DNA of 64,000 nt from Epichloe hybrida (GCA_019022495.1 JAFEKR010000001.1:2046001-2110000), one strand, 5' to 3'. Shown: positions 22,254 to 35,691, numbered from the stretch's first letter. Numbers and translations are program-made. The notes: a model not told the origin generated them from the sequence alone.

Positions 22254-24318
22254 ATGCCTCCTCGCGATGCCGACGACGACGTTGCTGCGCGGCGCAAAGA
22301 GCCGTGGTGGAGAGTCCATCTCTTCCGCGGCATGGCCAACGATGTGCGTAGACGGGTGCCGTTCTATGGGAGCGATTGGCTGGATGCGCGGGATTATCGC
22401 GTCGTTCCTGCGACGGTGTACATGTATTTTGCGAAGTAGGTTGCTTTCCGACTTGTCTCTCTTTGGAGGAATCGAATCGAATCGAATCGAGGCTGACGAG
22501 CTTGTCACATCGCAGCATCTTGCCCGCCCTCGCCTTCTCCCTCGACATGTTTTCCAAGACGGGCTCCAACTATGGAGTCAACGAGGTCCTGTTGGCGTCC
22601 GTGCTGGGATCGCTTGTCTTTGCCGTCTTTGCGGCACAGCCTCTTGTTATTGTCGGCGTGACAGGTTCGTTGTTCGCGCCTCTTTGTGGGCTCATCGTGA
22701 AGTTATGCTGATGCGCGTGCCCTGCAGGACCAATCACTGTTTTCAACTAGTTCGTACACCTCAGTTTTGTCTTGTTTGGGAAACCCATCCGTGTGCAAGC
22801 ACAGACAACTGACTGCTTTCATTTCTCTTGCTCAGCACTGTATACGACATCATGAAAGATGCAGGCGTTGATTACATTGGCTTCATGGCCTGGATCGGCA
22901 TGTATGTGATGCTCATTCCAACTGTTCATGTCCTCCCCAGACTAACGTGGCGAATCCCATGCAGATGGTCCCTCATTCTGCACGTCATCCTCGCCGTGAC
23001 AAATTCTTGCAATGCCCTCCGCTGGGTCACCCGGTTTCCCTGCGACATCTTCGGCTTCTACGTTGCCTTCATCTACCTCCAGAAGGGCATCCAGGTGCTT
23101 GATCGCCTGGGCGACGGCTCGCCCTTCTACCTGTCCATCATGGCTGCTTTGCTCGTCTTCACGGTCGCATATGTTTGCGGCGAGCTCGGCACAAGCGGCC
23201 TGTTTAGACAGCCCATCCGTGTGTTCCTCAAGGACTACGGCACGCCCCTGACGCTCATCTTCTTCACGGGCTTCGTGCACATTGGACGCATGCGCAACGT
23301 GGAGCTGGAGGTGCTTCCCACGGGCATCGCGTTCGAGCCCACGAGCGGCCGGCCTTGGCTCGTCCGCTTCTGGGACCTCGGCGTTGGCGACATCTTCACC
23401 GCGCTGCCCTTCGCCGTCCTGCTCACCGTTTTGTTCTGGTTCGACCATAACGTCTCGTCGCTTATCGCTCAAGGCAGCGAGTACCCGCTTCGCAAGCCCG
23501 CCGGCTTCCACTGGGACATCTTCCTCCTCGGCATCACCACCGGTGTCGCCGGCATCCTGGGCATCCCCTTTCCCAACGGCCTGATCCCCCAGGCCCCCTT
23601 TCATACCGAGTCCCTCTGCGTCACGAAGCCCGTCAAGCAGTTTGATGGAAAGGGCGAGGACAAGGGCGACTATACCTACGAGGCAACCCATGTCGTGGAG
23701 CAGCGCGTGTCCAACCTCGCACAGGGCCTGCTCACCCTCGGCACCATGACAGGTCCCCTCCTCGTCGTGCTCCATCTCATTCCGCACGGCGTCCTAGCAG
23801 GCCTCTTCTTCGTCATGGGCGTTCAGGCCCTCGAGGCCAACGGCATAACTAGCAAGCTCATCTTTCTGGCCAGAGACAAGTCCCTCACGCCACCCAACTC
23901 CCCCCTGCGGAGCATCAAGCGTCGCTCAGCAATCTGGTACTTTGTCGTGATCGAACTGCTTGGTTTCGGAGCCACCTTTGCCATTACCCAGACCGTCGCG
24001 GCAGTGGGCTTCCCCGTCTTCATCTTCCTCTTGATCCCGCTGCGTGCCCTCGTGCTGCCCAAGCTTTTCAGCGAGGATGAACTGGATATGCTGGATGCGC
24101 CCACTGCGTCTGAATTCATCATGGAAGGCATTGGGGGCTCGCGGGGACGCCGAGCGTATCCGGGGCAGGAATCCTCGGAGCAGCAGGGAGATGAGGAGAC
24201 TGCCGTGTCGAGGGTGCCCTCGCAGACGCAGAGCAGAGAGTCCCCCATGAAGACCACCTCCCGTCGCGACAGCATTTTTGCCAGTCCCGGAGGTTCCGGG
24301 AAGAGTCGGGAGGATTGA
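22254..24318 (+). CDS. BOR1: BOR1-type anion exchanger (SLC4 / band 3 family)
   Basis: A 590-aa polytopic plasma-membrane transporter; yeast Bor1 exports borate. Exons: 22254-22435, 22516-22664, 22728-22749 (only 22 nt), 22836-22901, 22965-24318; all borders GT..AG and phases agree. The first exon (MPPRDADDDVAARRKEPWWR.. FRGMANDVRRRVPFYGSDWLD) is the typical fungal BOR1 N-terminus, followed by ILPALAFSLDMFSKTGSNYGVNEVLLAS, the SLC4 signature GVTGPITVFNYTVYDI built across three exons, and GILGIPFPNGLIPQAPFHTESL. About 11-13 hydrophobic spans are readable; the tail (last 90 residues) is hydrophilic and Ser-rich. The fourth intron (22902-22964) is 63 nt, a multiple of three with no in-frame stop, so its retention would insert 21 residues inside a membrane segment. 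It converges on TOF1. Confidence 0.92.
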
Positions 24319-24939
24319 TAAGGCAGAGCTGGGCAGAGCTGGGCAGAGCGCAGAGTGGCCAGAGAACTCACCGCTAATACAAGGCGGACGAGCGTGGACA
24401 GAAAGTCTGGTCGTGCGAGCACTGGAAGCTTTACCCAGGAAGGGGGCCCCGTACATGAAGATGACATTTCCGACTCACGCATGTCTGTTCTGTACCCTTT
24501 TATGAAGGATGTCTTTATGTCTTTTAATTATTCTTCAGCCTGCTTCCCCCCCTCATTTCTTCTTCTATTACACTTTTGCACCTTTTGCACCTTTTGCATT
24601 TCGGAGCTCAAACGAGTTTCTCCCTGAAATGTACAAACCCTTTGCATGACGATAAGAACACGACTGAAACACTAGGAGATGCTGGATTTCAACAGAATAC
24701 GCAAAGTGCACGCAATAATATCGAGCAGGTATACTTCTACATACTAGCTCATTCGCCGCAGAACTCGACTTGATTTGGAAAACAGTAAAATTACGATCCC
24801 ATCATTCATACCGAGATGCTTGCTCCAAAAATAACCAAACTCACTTTAATGTTCCGTGTCCAAACGCCGGATATCATGCCCTTCCCGTATGACCAAGATT
24901 AAGAATATAAACCCATTTTTCACAGTAGACACGAAATAT
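24319..24939. other. convergent 3' region between BOR1 and TOF1
   Basis: 620 bp holding the two 3' ends. No coding potential was seen; a CAGAGCTGGG direct duplication lies just after the BOR1 stop (about 24324-24350). Confidence 0.6.
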
Positions 24940-27900
24940 CTACTCGTCATCATCACTGTCCATGACAAAACCGCCTCGTACTCTGGGCCGTCTCGTCACA
25001 ACAGCCGTATCATCTTCCCTTTCTTCTTCCCCTTGCGGCTCGTCAATCTTGGACGCACTGCTCATGTCCAAGTCTGCATCCGCGCCGTCTCGCTCTTCCC
25101 CTTCGCTGGTCTTTCTCCTTTTTCGAGCCTCCCTGTCACTTGTGTCCACTGGCATGTTGTCGTCCGTTTCATCATCATCTTCATCATCTTCATCATCCTC
25201 CACATCGTCCTGAGTGCCAAGGATCTTCCTTGTGAGGCTCGCACTGTCGGCGTCTTGCTCGTCATCCTCGCTGCCGTCCGATAGAACGGTCGACTTTCTC
25301 TTCTTGGGCGCCACGTAGGGATCCGCGACAGACCTTGTCGCAGCCAGCTTTGCGCGAGCTGCGATTTCGCGCTCGCGGGCAAAAAACGCCTCGTCCTCGT
25401 CCGAGTCGAACTCGTCGTCTCCGTCGCGCACGTACAGTGCTGACTTGATGCGGCGTGCCTTCTCCAGATCCTTTTCGCGTCGTCTTCTGACCTTTTCCTC
25501 TAGCTCCGCGTCATCCGGCTCTTCCGCGTCGCCGCCCTCGCGCCTGTTGCGTGGTTTCTTGGCCTTCTTCTTCTTGTCATCGATGATCTTGCGCGCGGTC
25601 GGTCCGCCTGCGGGGAACAGCGTCTCGTCGTCGAGGAAGCCGTCGTCATCGGCGGCCCCGGCTCCTCCTTCATCGTCATCGTCATCAAAAGCTGCTTTCT
25701 TTCGAGGCGCCGTCTTGCGTTTAAGCTGGTTTTCTGCCAGGACACCATCCTCGAATGTCGGCGGGCTGAATTCTGCTTGGTTGATGAAGTGAATCGTGTC
25801 CTTGAGATGGTCTGCCGACACGTCTTCCGGGATGATCCACATACTCTCGGGAGTTTCCTCAGAGGTGGGGCCGATGAGGCGCATTCCAGACAACTTCATC
25901 AACAGACGCAGGTACGAGTTCTTGAATACGGCGGTGCGCCGCTCAGAGCTGTCACGTCGCACACCTACGTTCGACTTGGTCAGCATGGTTCTTATCTGGT
26001 ACAGTTGGTATTGTGAGTGCGCGCAATGTTAGTCTTACTGAATATGGGAGGCATCTTGGCTTCTGCATCCATGGCAGGCTCGTCGTCTCCAAAACCCGCC
26101 TCAGTGTCACGCTTGGCCTCGTCTGCTGCGGCCCATGCACGGCGCTCAGTCTCGGCTTCGCACAGCCTCTGTCTCACCCAATCGATGTGCTCAGCACCGT
26201 TCTTGTCCAGCAGAGCGCCCACGACAATGGCAATCTGCTGGTCGCGCTCTTCGGTATGCTTGAACACCAGCTCGGCTCCTGGTTTAGGCTGGCTTTTGCT
26301 TGCCGTCTGTTTCTCGTACCCATACTCCAAGAAGAACGCGGTGCCCTGTATCTTGCTAAATAGCAGCTCGACCAGGAGCTCCGGTCGTTCTTGAATCTTC
26401 TGGGTGCATTTTCGCAAGATCTGCTTGACCAGTTCCTCCCAGTCCTTGTACAGACTGGCCGAACGGTCCAGTTGGTTGGGGCCTTTGATCATGGTATAAA
26501 ACAAATTGATAATGTCAACGCGAAATAGCATTACGCTCATGCCCTGCTTGAATGCGGCACGATAAAAGTAACGGTGCGCTCGTTTTAGTTGTACATCTGT
26601 CAGGTCGCGATAGTACTTTGTAAAGGTCGCGAAAGTGTCTACAACGCCTTGTGGCGTGAATCGGGAGCAGAATTTGTGAAAGTCAAATTTGCGCTCTTTC
26701 GAGGTCCGCTCTGCGGCTTCTTCGTCGTCGGCCGAGTCATCCAAGTCCTCTTCTGCATTCTCACCACCATCCCCTTCTTTGGTGGCCTGCTTCTTCTTCC
26801 GCCTGCTTCGTTTTTTGAAACGCACTTGCATATCCACGTTTTGCTTCGAGTAAGCCTCCAGAATGCGAAGAAAGTGATGCACGAGCTCCGTGGCAGCATC
26901 TAGGTAATCGAACCGTTGATCCTTGTATGTCCGAATGATGTTCGCGATGGCATCGTGTGTAGCCTCTTCGTAGAAGAGTCGGCTCAGGACATTTTCAGCA
27001 ATCTCCTGATCGTCCTCATTGCCCAACTCCGTCATTTCCTGAACGGTCAAGAGAATTTGTGTGAAGCAGCGCATAACAGCCGTTAGCTCGGTCCAATCCT
27101 TCATATCGTATGACTCATGTAGCGCGCGGTTCAACGTGATAAACATCTCCTGGTTCAACACTCCCGCAACAAGGTGAAATCTGTTGACATCGTTGTCATC
27201 GACGTCCGGGCTGTTCGACTTCTTGACTTTGCGTCCGACACGTTCCGCTTCGAGGAACCAAGCCACTAGGTAGAAGTATTGCCGTCTGTGATGGGCAAGC
27301 AGGTGTGGTGCCTCCCGATCAATCGTCTTTCGAATATGAAGGAAAAGAGGGTTGAAACCAGAATCAATAAACTCTTCAACAAAATTTCGCAACTGATCAT
27401 TCGCGCGGGCATTGAGTTTGACGCGAGGACCGAGATCTCGCTCGTCTTTGTTGTCCTTCCGAGCCCTTCGGGCCGGCTTGAAAGTCTTGTTGTCGTCCAT
27501 TTTTTTATTTCGGGTTGTCGAATCTGCAAGTGCATCCTGGCCTGATAGAGAACTCATTTTCCCATCGTCTCGTTTCACCCAAATCATGGTGCCAAATCGA
27601 TTATGTCTGGTCGGACCCATGCGATTGTGCGACTTGAGCATGACTGCCTCCTTTTTCATCATGGCCGACAACTCGCTGGCCTTGGCCTGGTTCAATTGTC
27701 TCTCGTCCATGAACAGCTTATCGATCTCTACCTGCTTGACAAGATGGTAGATGATTTCCATGACGGTTGTGTCCTCCGTTCTAAAGTCCTCGCCCATGTT
27801 CGATGCCATTGTGAGGAGAACATGGAAGATGTCTTGATACGAAAAGGCATCGATTGTAGCCGAGCGGGAAATATGAGATTCATCGCTATCGTATTTGCCG

Positions 27901-28559
27901 TCTGGAGGTGGTGCAATCGACGCCATGTTTCGAAGAAAAAACAAAACAAGCTTGATGATGCCTTGGTCTCGCGCGGTCCTGTCGCCTATGGGCAATGCCA
28001 TGGCTGGCAGTGCTGCTCTAACTGCGGCATGCAGGATACGAGCGCCGTCAAAGTTGATGATTGCTCTCTTGTACTGCACTTGTACCAGCTCGAGAACTGG
28101 GAGATGTCTGTGGTGGTTCACTGTCATTCTCTCCTTGTCCCTCTCCATTGGCCAAGTGAGCGGAACCATCAATTCGAAGCAAGCCAACGCAATGCGTGAT
28201 CGAAACTTGTTGTCCATGGCATTCTCCGGCCATGCCTTGAGGATCGGCAACAAATCGCCCTCGATCAGGTTTGCCTCGTGAATACATCGTGCTACATCCA
28301 TGCGATTCGTTTTCTCGTCATAGAAGCGAATCCAGCGCTTCAGATCGCGCAATACTTCGAGCGCATCGTCACCGAGTTGATACTGACCATCGTCGTCTAA
28401 AGCTATGCCGCCGAGCTAGACAGAATTTCGCAAAGTGAGCTTCTCCCTCTGTAAGCATTTATCGAAAAGGTCACGTTGGCTTACCGCAGACACAAGACTG
28501 CTGATATGTGCTCGAACTTCGGGATGCACAATGTCCCCTGCGCCATCTGCCAGCTCCAT
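24940..28559 (-). CDS. TOF1: Tof1/Swi1 (Timeless) replication fork protection protein
   Basis: Tof1 with Csm3 forms the fork protection complex that pauses stalled replisomes and signals to the checkpoint. Three exons on the minus strand: 28559-28485, 28415-26039 and 25964-24940, giving 1158 aa. Exon 1 reads [20 protein letters not shown]; exon 2 opens [33 protein letters not shown], the hallmark Timeless N-terminus, and includes the alpha-helical core and [29 protein letters not shown]. The second intron is best placed at 26038-25965: an earlier acceptor would leave the frame wrong, but this one gives [20 protein letters not shown] and has a good branch site (CTGACC). The C-terminal third is highly acidic and disordered (poly-Asp/Glu), likely nuclear. 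Divergent from the HADH gene. Confidence 0.93.
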
Positions 28560-28963
28560 GCTGGGATTTAGAAGATTTCCGCGGGGAACTTCTTCACAGC
28601 GAGTGTAAGCGTGTGCCGTAGTGCATTTGTTGTCTTCTGACACCTGTTTCCAGATCTTCAAACGCTGGGATAATTCGACTGACTACGGAGCACCAAGCGT
28701 GGCCTTGTGCTGCGCTGGGTCTGCAATTTTTACAATTTACGCGCTCCGACGCGTCTGGAGCGGAAGAACCATACCGCGTAAATGGGATGCGGAACTATCT
28801 CCTTTGGGACAGTTGGCAGCTACAGAAGCCCGAAGTCCACCCCACAAAAGCCGAGGTTACCCGAATGACCGACTTCATCATTTCCAACACCCTCTTCCCC
28901 CTCCGGATTTCCTTCCATACGTCGCTTCGAAGTCATAAACATTGCTGTCACACACAAATCGCT
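28560..28963. promoter_or_regulatory. divergent promoter, TOF1 / hydroxyacyl-CoA dehydrogenase
   Basis: 404 bp between the two start codons. One TACGGAG half-site at 28685-28691; no other recognised element. Confidence 0.5.
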
Positions 28964-30225
28964 ATGGCCTGTCCGCTTCTACGCATGCGAGCGCTTCAAG
29001 CATGCCGGCAAATTCGCTCTTTCAGCGGCACGACGCGCCGCAATGCCGCGGATGTCAAATCTCTGGGTGTCATTGGCGCTGGACAGATGGTACGAGTTTT
29101 CTCCCCAATCACCAGAAAAGAGACGAGGAGATAACGGAGGAAAAAAAAAAAAAAAGAAACACACCCGGCATGCGATCTGGCTCCGGGCCGGTGGAGCCAT
29201 GAATTTCATGTCCATGAATTGTTGAACAGCGGACTGATGGGATCATTGTACCCAAATGTAGGGCCTAGGTATTGCATTGGTAGCCGCTCAAAAGGCCCAA
29301 GTACCTGTCACAATCATCGACACCTCCGACAAAGCATTGAGCAATGGACTCGCATTTGCAGGTAAACGACACCCTTTAGCGTCACATGCTGTTTTACTTG
29401 CCCGTCAGAGTGGAGCTTGATCTCTCCATTACGATGCTTGTTGTTCTTTTTGGACCGTGGTTTTGCTAAGACGCAATCTTCTCTTCTTGGACAGATAAAC
29501 TGCTTGCAAAAGACGTGGCCAAGTCGCGCATTACCCAGGATCAGGCCGACCAGGCACGAGCACTGTTGAAACCAAGCATGAAAATGGAGGACTTGTCATC
29601 CGTTGATTTCGTTATTGAAGCCGTGCCCGAGATCCCCAAGCTAAAGTACGACATATTTGGTCACCTCGCAAAGATCTGCCCGAAGCATGCCATCCTCGCG
29701 ACCAATACTTCGTCCATCTCCATCACTAAAATTGCCGCCGCTACAACAAGCGACCCTACTGACACCTCTGCCTCGTCCCGAGTCGTCTCAACCCACTTCA
29801 TGAACCCCGTCCCCGTCCAAAAAGGCGTCGAGATCATCAGTGGCCTGCAGACTAGCAAGGAGACACTTGACACGGCAGTCGAATTTTGCAAGAGGCTGGG
29901 GAAAATAACATCGGTTTCGGCGGATACGCCCGGGTTCCTGGCCAACCGCATTTTGATGCCGTATATTAATGAGGCCGTAATTTGTCTTGAGACTGGTGTG
30001 GGCGATCGCGACTCGATCGATGCTATTATGAGGAATGGAACAAACGTCCCCATGGGTCCCCTCCAACTTGCAGACTTCATCGGCTTAGACACGTGCTTGT
30101 CCATTATGAAGGTATTGTACCAGGAGACTGGAGACTCAAAGTACCGCCCCAGTGTCTTGCTTGGTAAAATGGTAGATGCTGGTTGGCTTGGCAAGAAGAG
30201 TGGCAAAGGTTTCTATGATTATTGA
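28964..30225 (+). CDS. mitochondrial 3-hydroxyacyl-CoA (3-hydroxybutyryl-CoA) dehydrogenase
   Basis: NAD-dependent oxidation of L-3-hydroxyacyl-CoA to 3-ketoacyl-CoA, a beta-oxidation step. Exons 28964-29089, 29262-29361, 29495-30225 give 318 aa. The N-terminus MACPLLRMRALQACRQIRSFSGTTRR looks like a mitochondrial presequence. The Rossmann loop VIGAGQM|GLGIALVAA is split by intron 1, which also contains an A run (about 29141-29154). Downstream: DFVIEAVPEIPKLK, NTSSISITKIA, the catalytic segment STHFMNPVPVQKGVEII and NRILMPYINEA, ending KSGKGFYDY, all standard for the family. Length fits the human short-chain HADH type rather than the multifunctional peroxisomal protein. Substrate chain length cannot be read from the sequence. 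Confidence 0.92.
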
Positions 30226-30868
30226 GGTTGTTGAACGGTTGGTGGGCAGTGGAAGGACATGTGAGATTGTGATAAACACAACCGCTAGGGACGGAACGAT
30301 CCATTCTTGGCTAAACATGGAAGAGTTGGGGAAAATACTTAAGGTATCTTGTTATAATACTGACTACTCTGGACTGAGCTCCCGAACCCCGGAACGGACT
30401 TGGTCCTTCACCGAGGCTTGGAGAGTGTACTGCTGTACAGATTACTCCGTACGCACACAACAATAACAGCCAACTATATCATTCGTACGATTGCATGCTG
30501 TTGTGACTTGCCTTTATCTAAGGGGAGGGGAACCGATTACCCCTTCGGTAGCGGGAGAGAGGGGGGAAATGACACCGGGATGTTACATTCTGGGAGTAGT
30601 TTCTGGGTCGATGGGAGCGGTATTGTGTCGAGCAGAGAAGCGTCTATGTCATGACAAAGCTATGATCTCGTAGCTCGGCGGGTAATTAGGGACTGAAGTT
30701 CCCTATGTCTGGCGGGAACAACACAAAGGCGTCAAGCAGTAGTCAGAGTGGCTTGTCGTATGCAGCTTGTGAAAATACGGCAATTCGTTATGTATATGCA
30801 GTGGTTAGTTTTGTTGCCGACGGAAGAGATGAATGCCAGCAGGCCACCTTCGCAGCGAGGCACAAAAA
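30226..30868. other. 3' flank of the dehydrogenase gene up to the retrotransposon
   Basis: 640 bp of ordinary base composition with no supportable gene; one TACTCCGTA half-site at 30443-30451. It ends in the target-site duplication AAAAA (30864-30868). Confidence 0.6.
30864..30868. repeat. target-site duplication, left copy (AAAAA)
   Basis: Five A immediately before the left LTR TGTTG end; the matching AAAAA follows the right LTR at 38304-38308. The low complexity of the motif makes it weaker evidence by itself, but the position is exact at both ends. Confidence 0.8.
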
Positions 30869-31127
30869 TGTTGTGCGCTAGGCACGTGACTTGAAAGATA
30901 TCCCCTAGCAGGATGAAGAAGGTTAGAAAAGGATTGGATTGAAGCTATCTTCTATCATACAAATAGAAGGATAAAAGCTCCTCTTTTATAGAGAAAGCTA
31001 TTATATTATAGATTATATGCTTTTATTATAAATTATTGCGTTTAGCAACGTGTATCTTCAGCTTCCCTAATATAGTTATAGGTGCAGATTTATTTGTTAT
31101 AGACGCTGTATTTGCTATTAGGCAACA
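30869..31127 (-). repeat. left LTR (259 bp)
   Basis: Aligns without gaps to 38045-38303. Its outer part (30869 to about 30985) keeps G and C at about 16 places where the right LTR has A or T; its inner part is the mutated one. In element orientation this is the 3' LTR. Confidence 0.95.
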
Positions 31128-33280
31128 CACCCCCTAGTTAGTGTTAAGGTTATTATAATTACTAACTAATATCTTAACTAGCAGATATGTAGTGTTTTAG
31201 TAATACCTGAATTTAATATAAATTTAAAGTAAGCTCTCTTACTTTTATGCTTACGCTCCCCTCCTATAAAGGATCTCTTAATATAATAGTTATAAGCTTC
31301 CTTTTCTTCCCTTTATAACGCACTTTTTATTAACTAGCCTATATTTTAATTAATATAAACTCTAATATATACGCTTAGGTTAAAGAGAATCTTTACTCCT
31401 AGGAGGGCTTAATTACTCTTTAGTATATTACTTATATTATAGCTAATTTAGCTATATATTTCTATCTAAGCCCTAGTATAACTTATAATAATTCTTTACC
31501 TCCCCTAGCTAGGTCTAAGCTACCTATTAGTAATTCTTTACTAATTAGTGCTAAGCCACTTACTAGTAAGTTATTATCTCCTAAGGAAAAGCAAGGAGAA
31601 TACCCTAAGCATACTCCTCTATAATCCTTATATCCTATAAGGGCCTAGGTAAGGGGAGGACGCTTAAGGTATAATTCTCTATAAGTCTTATAGAAATAAC
31701 CTATTAGTACTACGCTTTCCCTTTCTCTCTAGTATATACTAATAATTTTAGCCTAAATTACTTACTTCTTAAGGTCCTAAGTGTAATATTCCCTATAATA
31801 AGTATGTTTAAGTAAGCCTTATAAGTAAGGGTAACTTAAGTTATTACTTTAAGGTTAGGTCTAGATAATCTTAGAGATATTACTTATATAAGGTTAGTAA
31901 TTACTATTACCTACCTTTATATAATGCTTATATTCCCCTTACTAAGCAGATATTATTAGCGCTAGATAAAGACACTAAGGTAAGGCACTTCTAATTATAA
32001 TTTCCTTTAATCCTTTGCTTATATATATGCAAATAGTGAAGCGGTGCTATAAGGTGCTATAACTCTAATTAGAACTTATTATAAAGCTAGATTCTATATA
32101 TAGTAAGGTTATTAATCTAAGTATTAGGGCTAAGAATACTACTAAGGGCTCTTTAGTAGTAGTTAAGGAAAAGGTAACTATAGTAATAGCCTAACTTAAG
32201 GAGGTTATTTACCTTCTTATATAAGTTTATTTCCTTTATCTAGTATAGCGTTTATATATGTGTTTTTGCGTAATAGTGTTTTAGAGTCTTTATTTTATTA
32301 ATCCTATTTACCTTAGTAATGCTTTACTTACTAAGGAGGGGGCCTTTATGTATTTCTAGGGTAATTAATTTTATACCCCTTTATTAACATGCCTATAATT
32401 TCTTTATAACCTATGCGCTTTAAATATTATATATTATGCGTAAATCTATAAGACTAAGCATAGATCTAAAGCGTTTAAAGTACTAATAATTTAATGCCTT
32501 TATAAATCTATTAGCAGGCATCTTTTCTATTAGCAAATACGTGATTTTAAAGCTTCCTTTCTTAAATTCTTACTTTAACCATATATTATAAATATTAATA
32601 TAATATAGTTAAGTATTTAATCATTTACTCTTATTAAGTATAAGCTAAATTATTTATTAATTATTATAATTAATAACCTAGTCTTTATAGGTATTAAATT
32701 TAATATCTTTAAATAAGCGCTATAGACTTATAGTCTCCTTCACTACCTATTATAAAGTAAGTAATTTAGCCTTTATTATAGACATAGTTACTATTATTTA
32801 GCGCGTAGCTTTCTAGATAATTAGTTTACTAAAGAGAGTAATTAAGTATTCTTATAATAATTTACAAGTCTTAAGATTATTTATAAAGGAGGCATTACTT
32901 AAGATTTAAAGAGCTTAAAGTTTAGTAGTTATACTATAGTATAATATAAGTTTATTTATAATAAGTAAGTAGCAAATAGCTTAGTTTACTGCCTTTATAT
33001 GCTCTAGTCCTAGATTTATAAGGTATTATAATAACTTCGCCACTACAAAAGCAATATTAGGTCTAATTATAATTACAGTGTATAGGATTAATCTAATCTT
33101 TTCCTAGTAGACCTTTATTACTTACTTCTTAGCTTTACCCTTAAACTTATAATACTTTACTACTAGGATTAGTATAGTAAGAAAAGTGCCTTTTCCTACT
33201 TACCTAAATTTTTCCTTAATCTTATTAATATATGCCTTATAACTAAGATACACCCTTTGTTATTCTTAGTCTCTAATAAT

Positions 33281-33830
33281 CTAGATCCCTAGGAAGAATC
33301 TTACTTTACCTTTCTTATCTAATTTATATACCTCCTTTAGGCCCTTAGAAATGCGGTTAGCAATGCCTTTATTATCCTTATAAAATGCTATAAGAATATT
33401 ATCTATAAAGAATATAAGGAAAATAGTCTAATCTTTTATATAGAATAAGCAAGGCTTTTCTTTGCTTAATTTAAGCCTAAGCTTTATAAGAGATTTACTT
33501 AATTCCTTAAACCATAGTTATAGAGAGTCCCTTAATCTATAGAGGGCCTTAAGTAATTCCACATATTCTCTAAGGATTATAAAACCTTTAGGAAGTTTAT
33601 AAGTTACTAGTATTCTATTCTTTCCGCGTTTTACGTAAAGGAAGGCATTCTTAATATTATACTACCTAGTCTTTAGATTAAACCTAGTAACTAGAGCTAT
33701 AAATACATAGAACGCGTGAGTAGCAAGCGTTATAGCATAGGTTTGTTCGATTATAGAGATATCTTAGAGGTCTTCGCGCACGCATAATTGCGCTTTGCAA
33801 CGGATTAACATCCCCTTCTTATTAAACTTA
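33281..33830 (-). pseudogene. Copia reverse transcriptase (RVT_2) remnant, RIP-decayed
   Basis: Minus-strand translation reads FNKKGMLIRCKAQLCVRED, TYAITLATHAFYVFIALVTR, YNIKNAFLY, LPKGFIIL, LLKALYRLRDSL, EKPCLFYIKD, FFIDNILIAF and VRFFLGI, with stops between. These follow the order of a Copia reverse transcriptase; the active-site YVDD position reads FIDN, and glutamine or tryptophan codons have become stops. It is non-functional. Confidence 0.85.
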
Positions 33831-35039
33831 TAAGAAAATACCTATTTTAGCAGTAATAGCTTTAATTATGCCGCAGAACGCTTTATTTACTACTATATTC
33901 CTTATTCCTTTAGCTTATTAATCTCTTTATTTATTACTTTTAACTATTTCTCTCTAAATAAATAATCCTTTGCCTTTTTCCATAACTTTAGAGGTTTAGC
34001 AAGATTGGATTAATAAATAGTCCTTGCCTTTCTCTTTAGGTTAAGGTATAATCTGTTTTCTTTATTATAATGCGCGTTAATTACTAAAAAAACCGTTTTA
34101 TAGCTCTTAAAATCCTAATCTCCTAGAAAGAGCTTATAAGGATCTCCTTCCTTAGTTTTCCTAAATTTAGTAAAGAGATCCTTTAGGTCTTAGAGGCTAT
34201 TAATAAGAGCTTTATTAGGTCCTTTCTTCTTCCTCCTTATTAGTTAAGCATAAGAAGGAACATTACCTTAAGCTCTCTTTATTTATAATCTTAAGCTTAT
34301 TTGCATACCTTCTTATATTATTATTCTAAGACTCTCTGCGATTTCTAACTATATAGCTAGTAATCTCCTTAAGCCTTCTATATAAGTAGCTAGTCTAGCA
34401 TCTGCTCCTATAGGTTTATCTTATTGCTAGTTTTTCTTTACTTCTTTTTCTAGCTTAGGCAGTTTATTACCTATTAAGTTATTAATAACTTAGTCCTTAG
34501 CATTATATGCTTAGTGTTCTAGAACCTTATAAGAACGTTAGCTTTCCTAAGCCCTTATAGTAGTATCCCGCTTACTACTTATTAAATCCATTATTATATT
34601 ACTCTCTTAAGCATGTGAATCTAGAGCGTTTTACTCCTTCTTACTTTACTAAGCTTCTAGATTAAGAGTCTCTTACTCTCTAATTATTAGATTTAGTAAT
34701 AGCTAAGGTATTTAGAGTCTAATTTACCTATTAAGGTATATAGCTTCTCTTTCCTTTTATTAAGATATTTATAGAGCTTTTACCCCTAAGTTTAAACTCT
34801 TAGTTTAATCTTATTATAGTTTAACTAAAGTTAGCATAAGGAAAAGATTTAATTCTTTATCTAATTTAGTGTTAATTTTAAGGGATTAGAAATATGCCTT
34901 AAGCTTATTAATTAATAGCTCTATTATGCTCTTCTTTATTAGATTATAAAAAATTAACTTATTAAATGTAACATTCCTTGTTATTATAACCTTTCCTAGT
35001 CTTAGAATCTAAATACAATATATATTAGAGGCAAAGTAC

Positions 35040-35480
35040 CTAATAAGATATCTAATATAACCCCTAGGATTAGTCTTATAAAACTATCTGTGTTTATTAG
35101 CCTTATAATCCCTCTAAAGAGAATAAGCGCAGTAGCTATATGCGTGTAATCCGCTCTAATCTAGCCTTAAGTTAGCTATAGGCTCCCTAATTAGAAGTTA
35201 AGCATTATCTTAAAAGTAGATTTCTAGGGTTTCTAATGGTGTTTTTTACCTAGATTATTAAATAGGACTTATATTATATAGGTACGCTACTACTTATATG
35301 CTCTCTAACTATAAGTTTAGTAAAAGCTATACGCCTATAAGCATTACATTTAATTATAATGTGATTATTTGCCCTACTCTCTTTATAACTCTATTGGGTT
35401 TATAAGTGTACAGAGGCGCAAGCTTAAGATTAATGCCTTATAAGCGTGCTTACGTTTAAAAGATTATATTACTAAACTAA
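35040..35480 (-). pseudogene. Copia integrase C-terminal remnant, RIP-decayed
   Basis: Minus-strand translation, interrupted by many stops, reads stretches such as RADYTHIATALILFREYKAN and RGYIRYLVRYFASNIYYI. The second resembles the conserved Copia segment in which an H-I-G-Y-L-V-G-Y core precedes an S-N-I-Y/F-R-I motif. Changes from that pattern are of the G to A / C to T kind. Limits are approximate. Confidence 0.7.
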
Positions 35481-35691
35481 CTAATAACAGCTCCTTTGTG
35501 ATCTTGCCTAATCTTTGTAATTAATAATCCAAATTACCTTATAATCTATTGTTTAATATAGATTAACATATTAAATACTATTACCTACGATTTATTAGGT
35601 AATATATAAATATAAATTATGCCTAAGAACTTATCTTTTATAACTATTAGCTAGTTTATACTATTATAACTAGGCTTATAGTCTTAAATAG

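Noticed and set aside
22942..23787. 281-codon open frame antisense to BOR1
   Set aside because: It is the complement of high-GC coding sequence with strong third-position bias; composition is charged and repetitive and no family is recognisable.
25965..26038. Shorter 43-nt TOF1 intron ending at the nearer CAG
   Set aside because: It leaves the downstream exon out of frame; the 74-nt version with acceptor GTAG keeps phase and gives a conserved junction.
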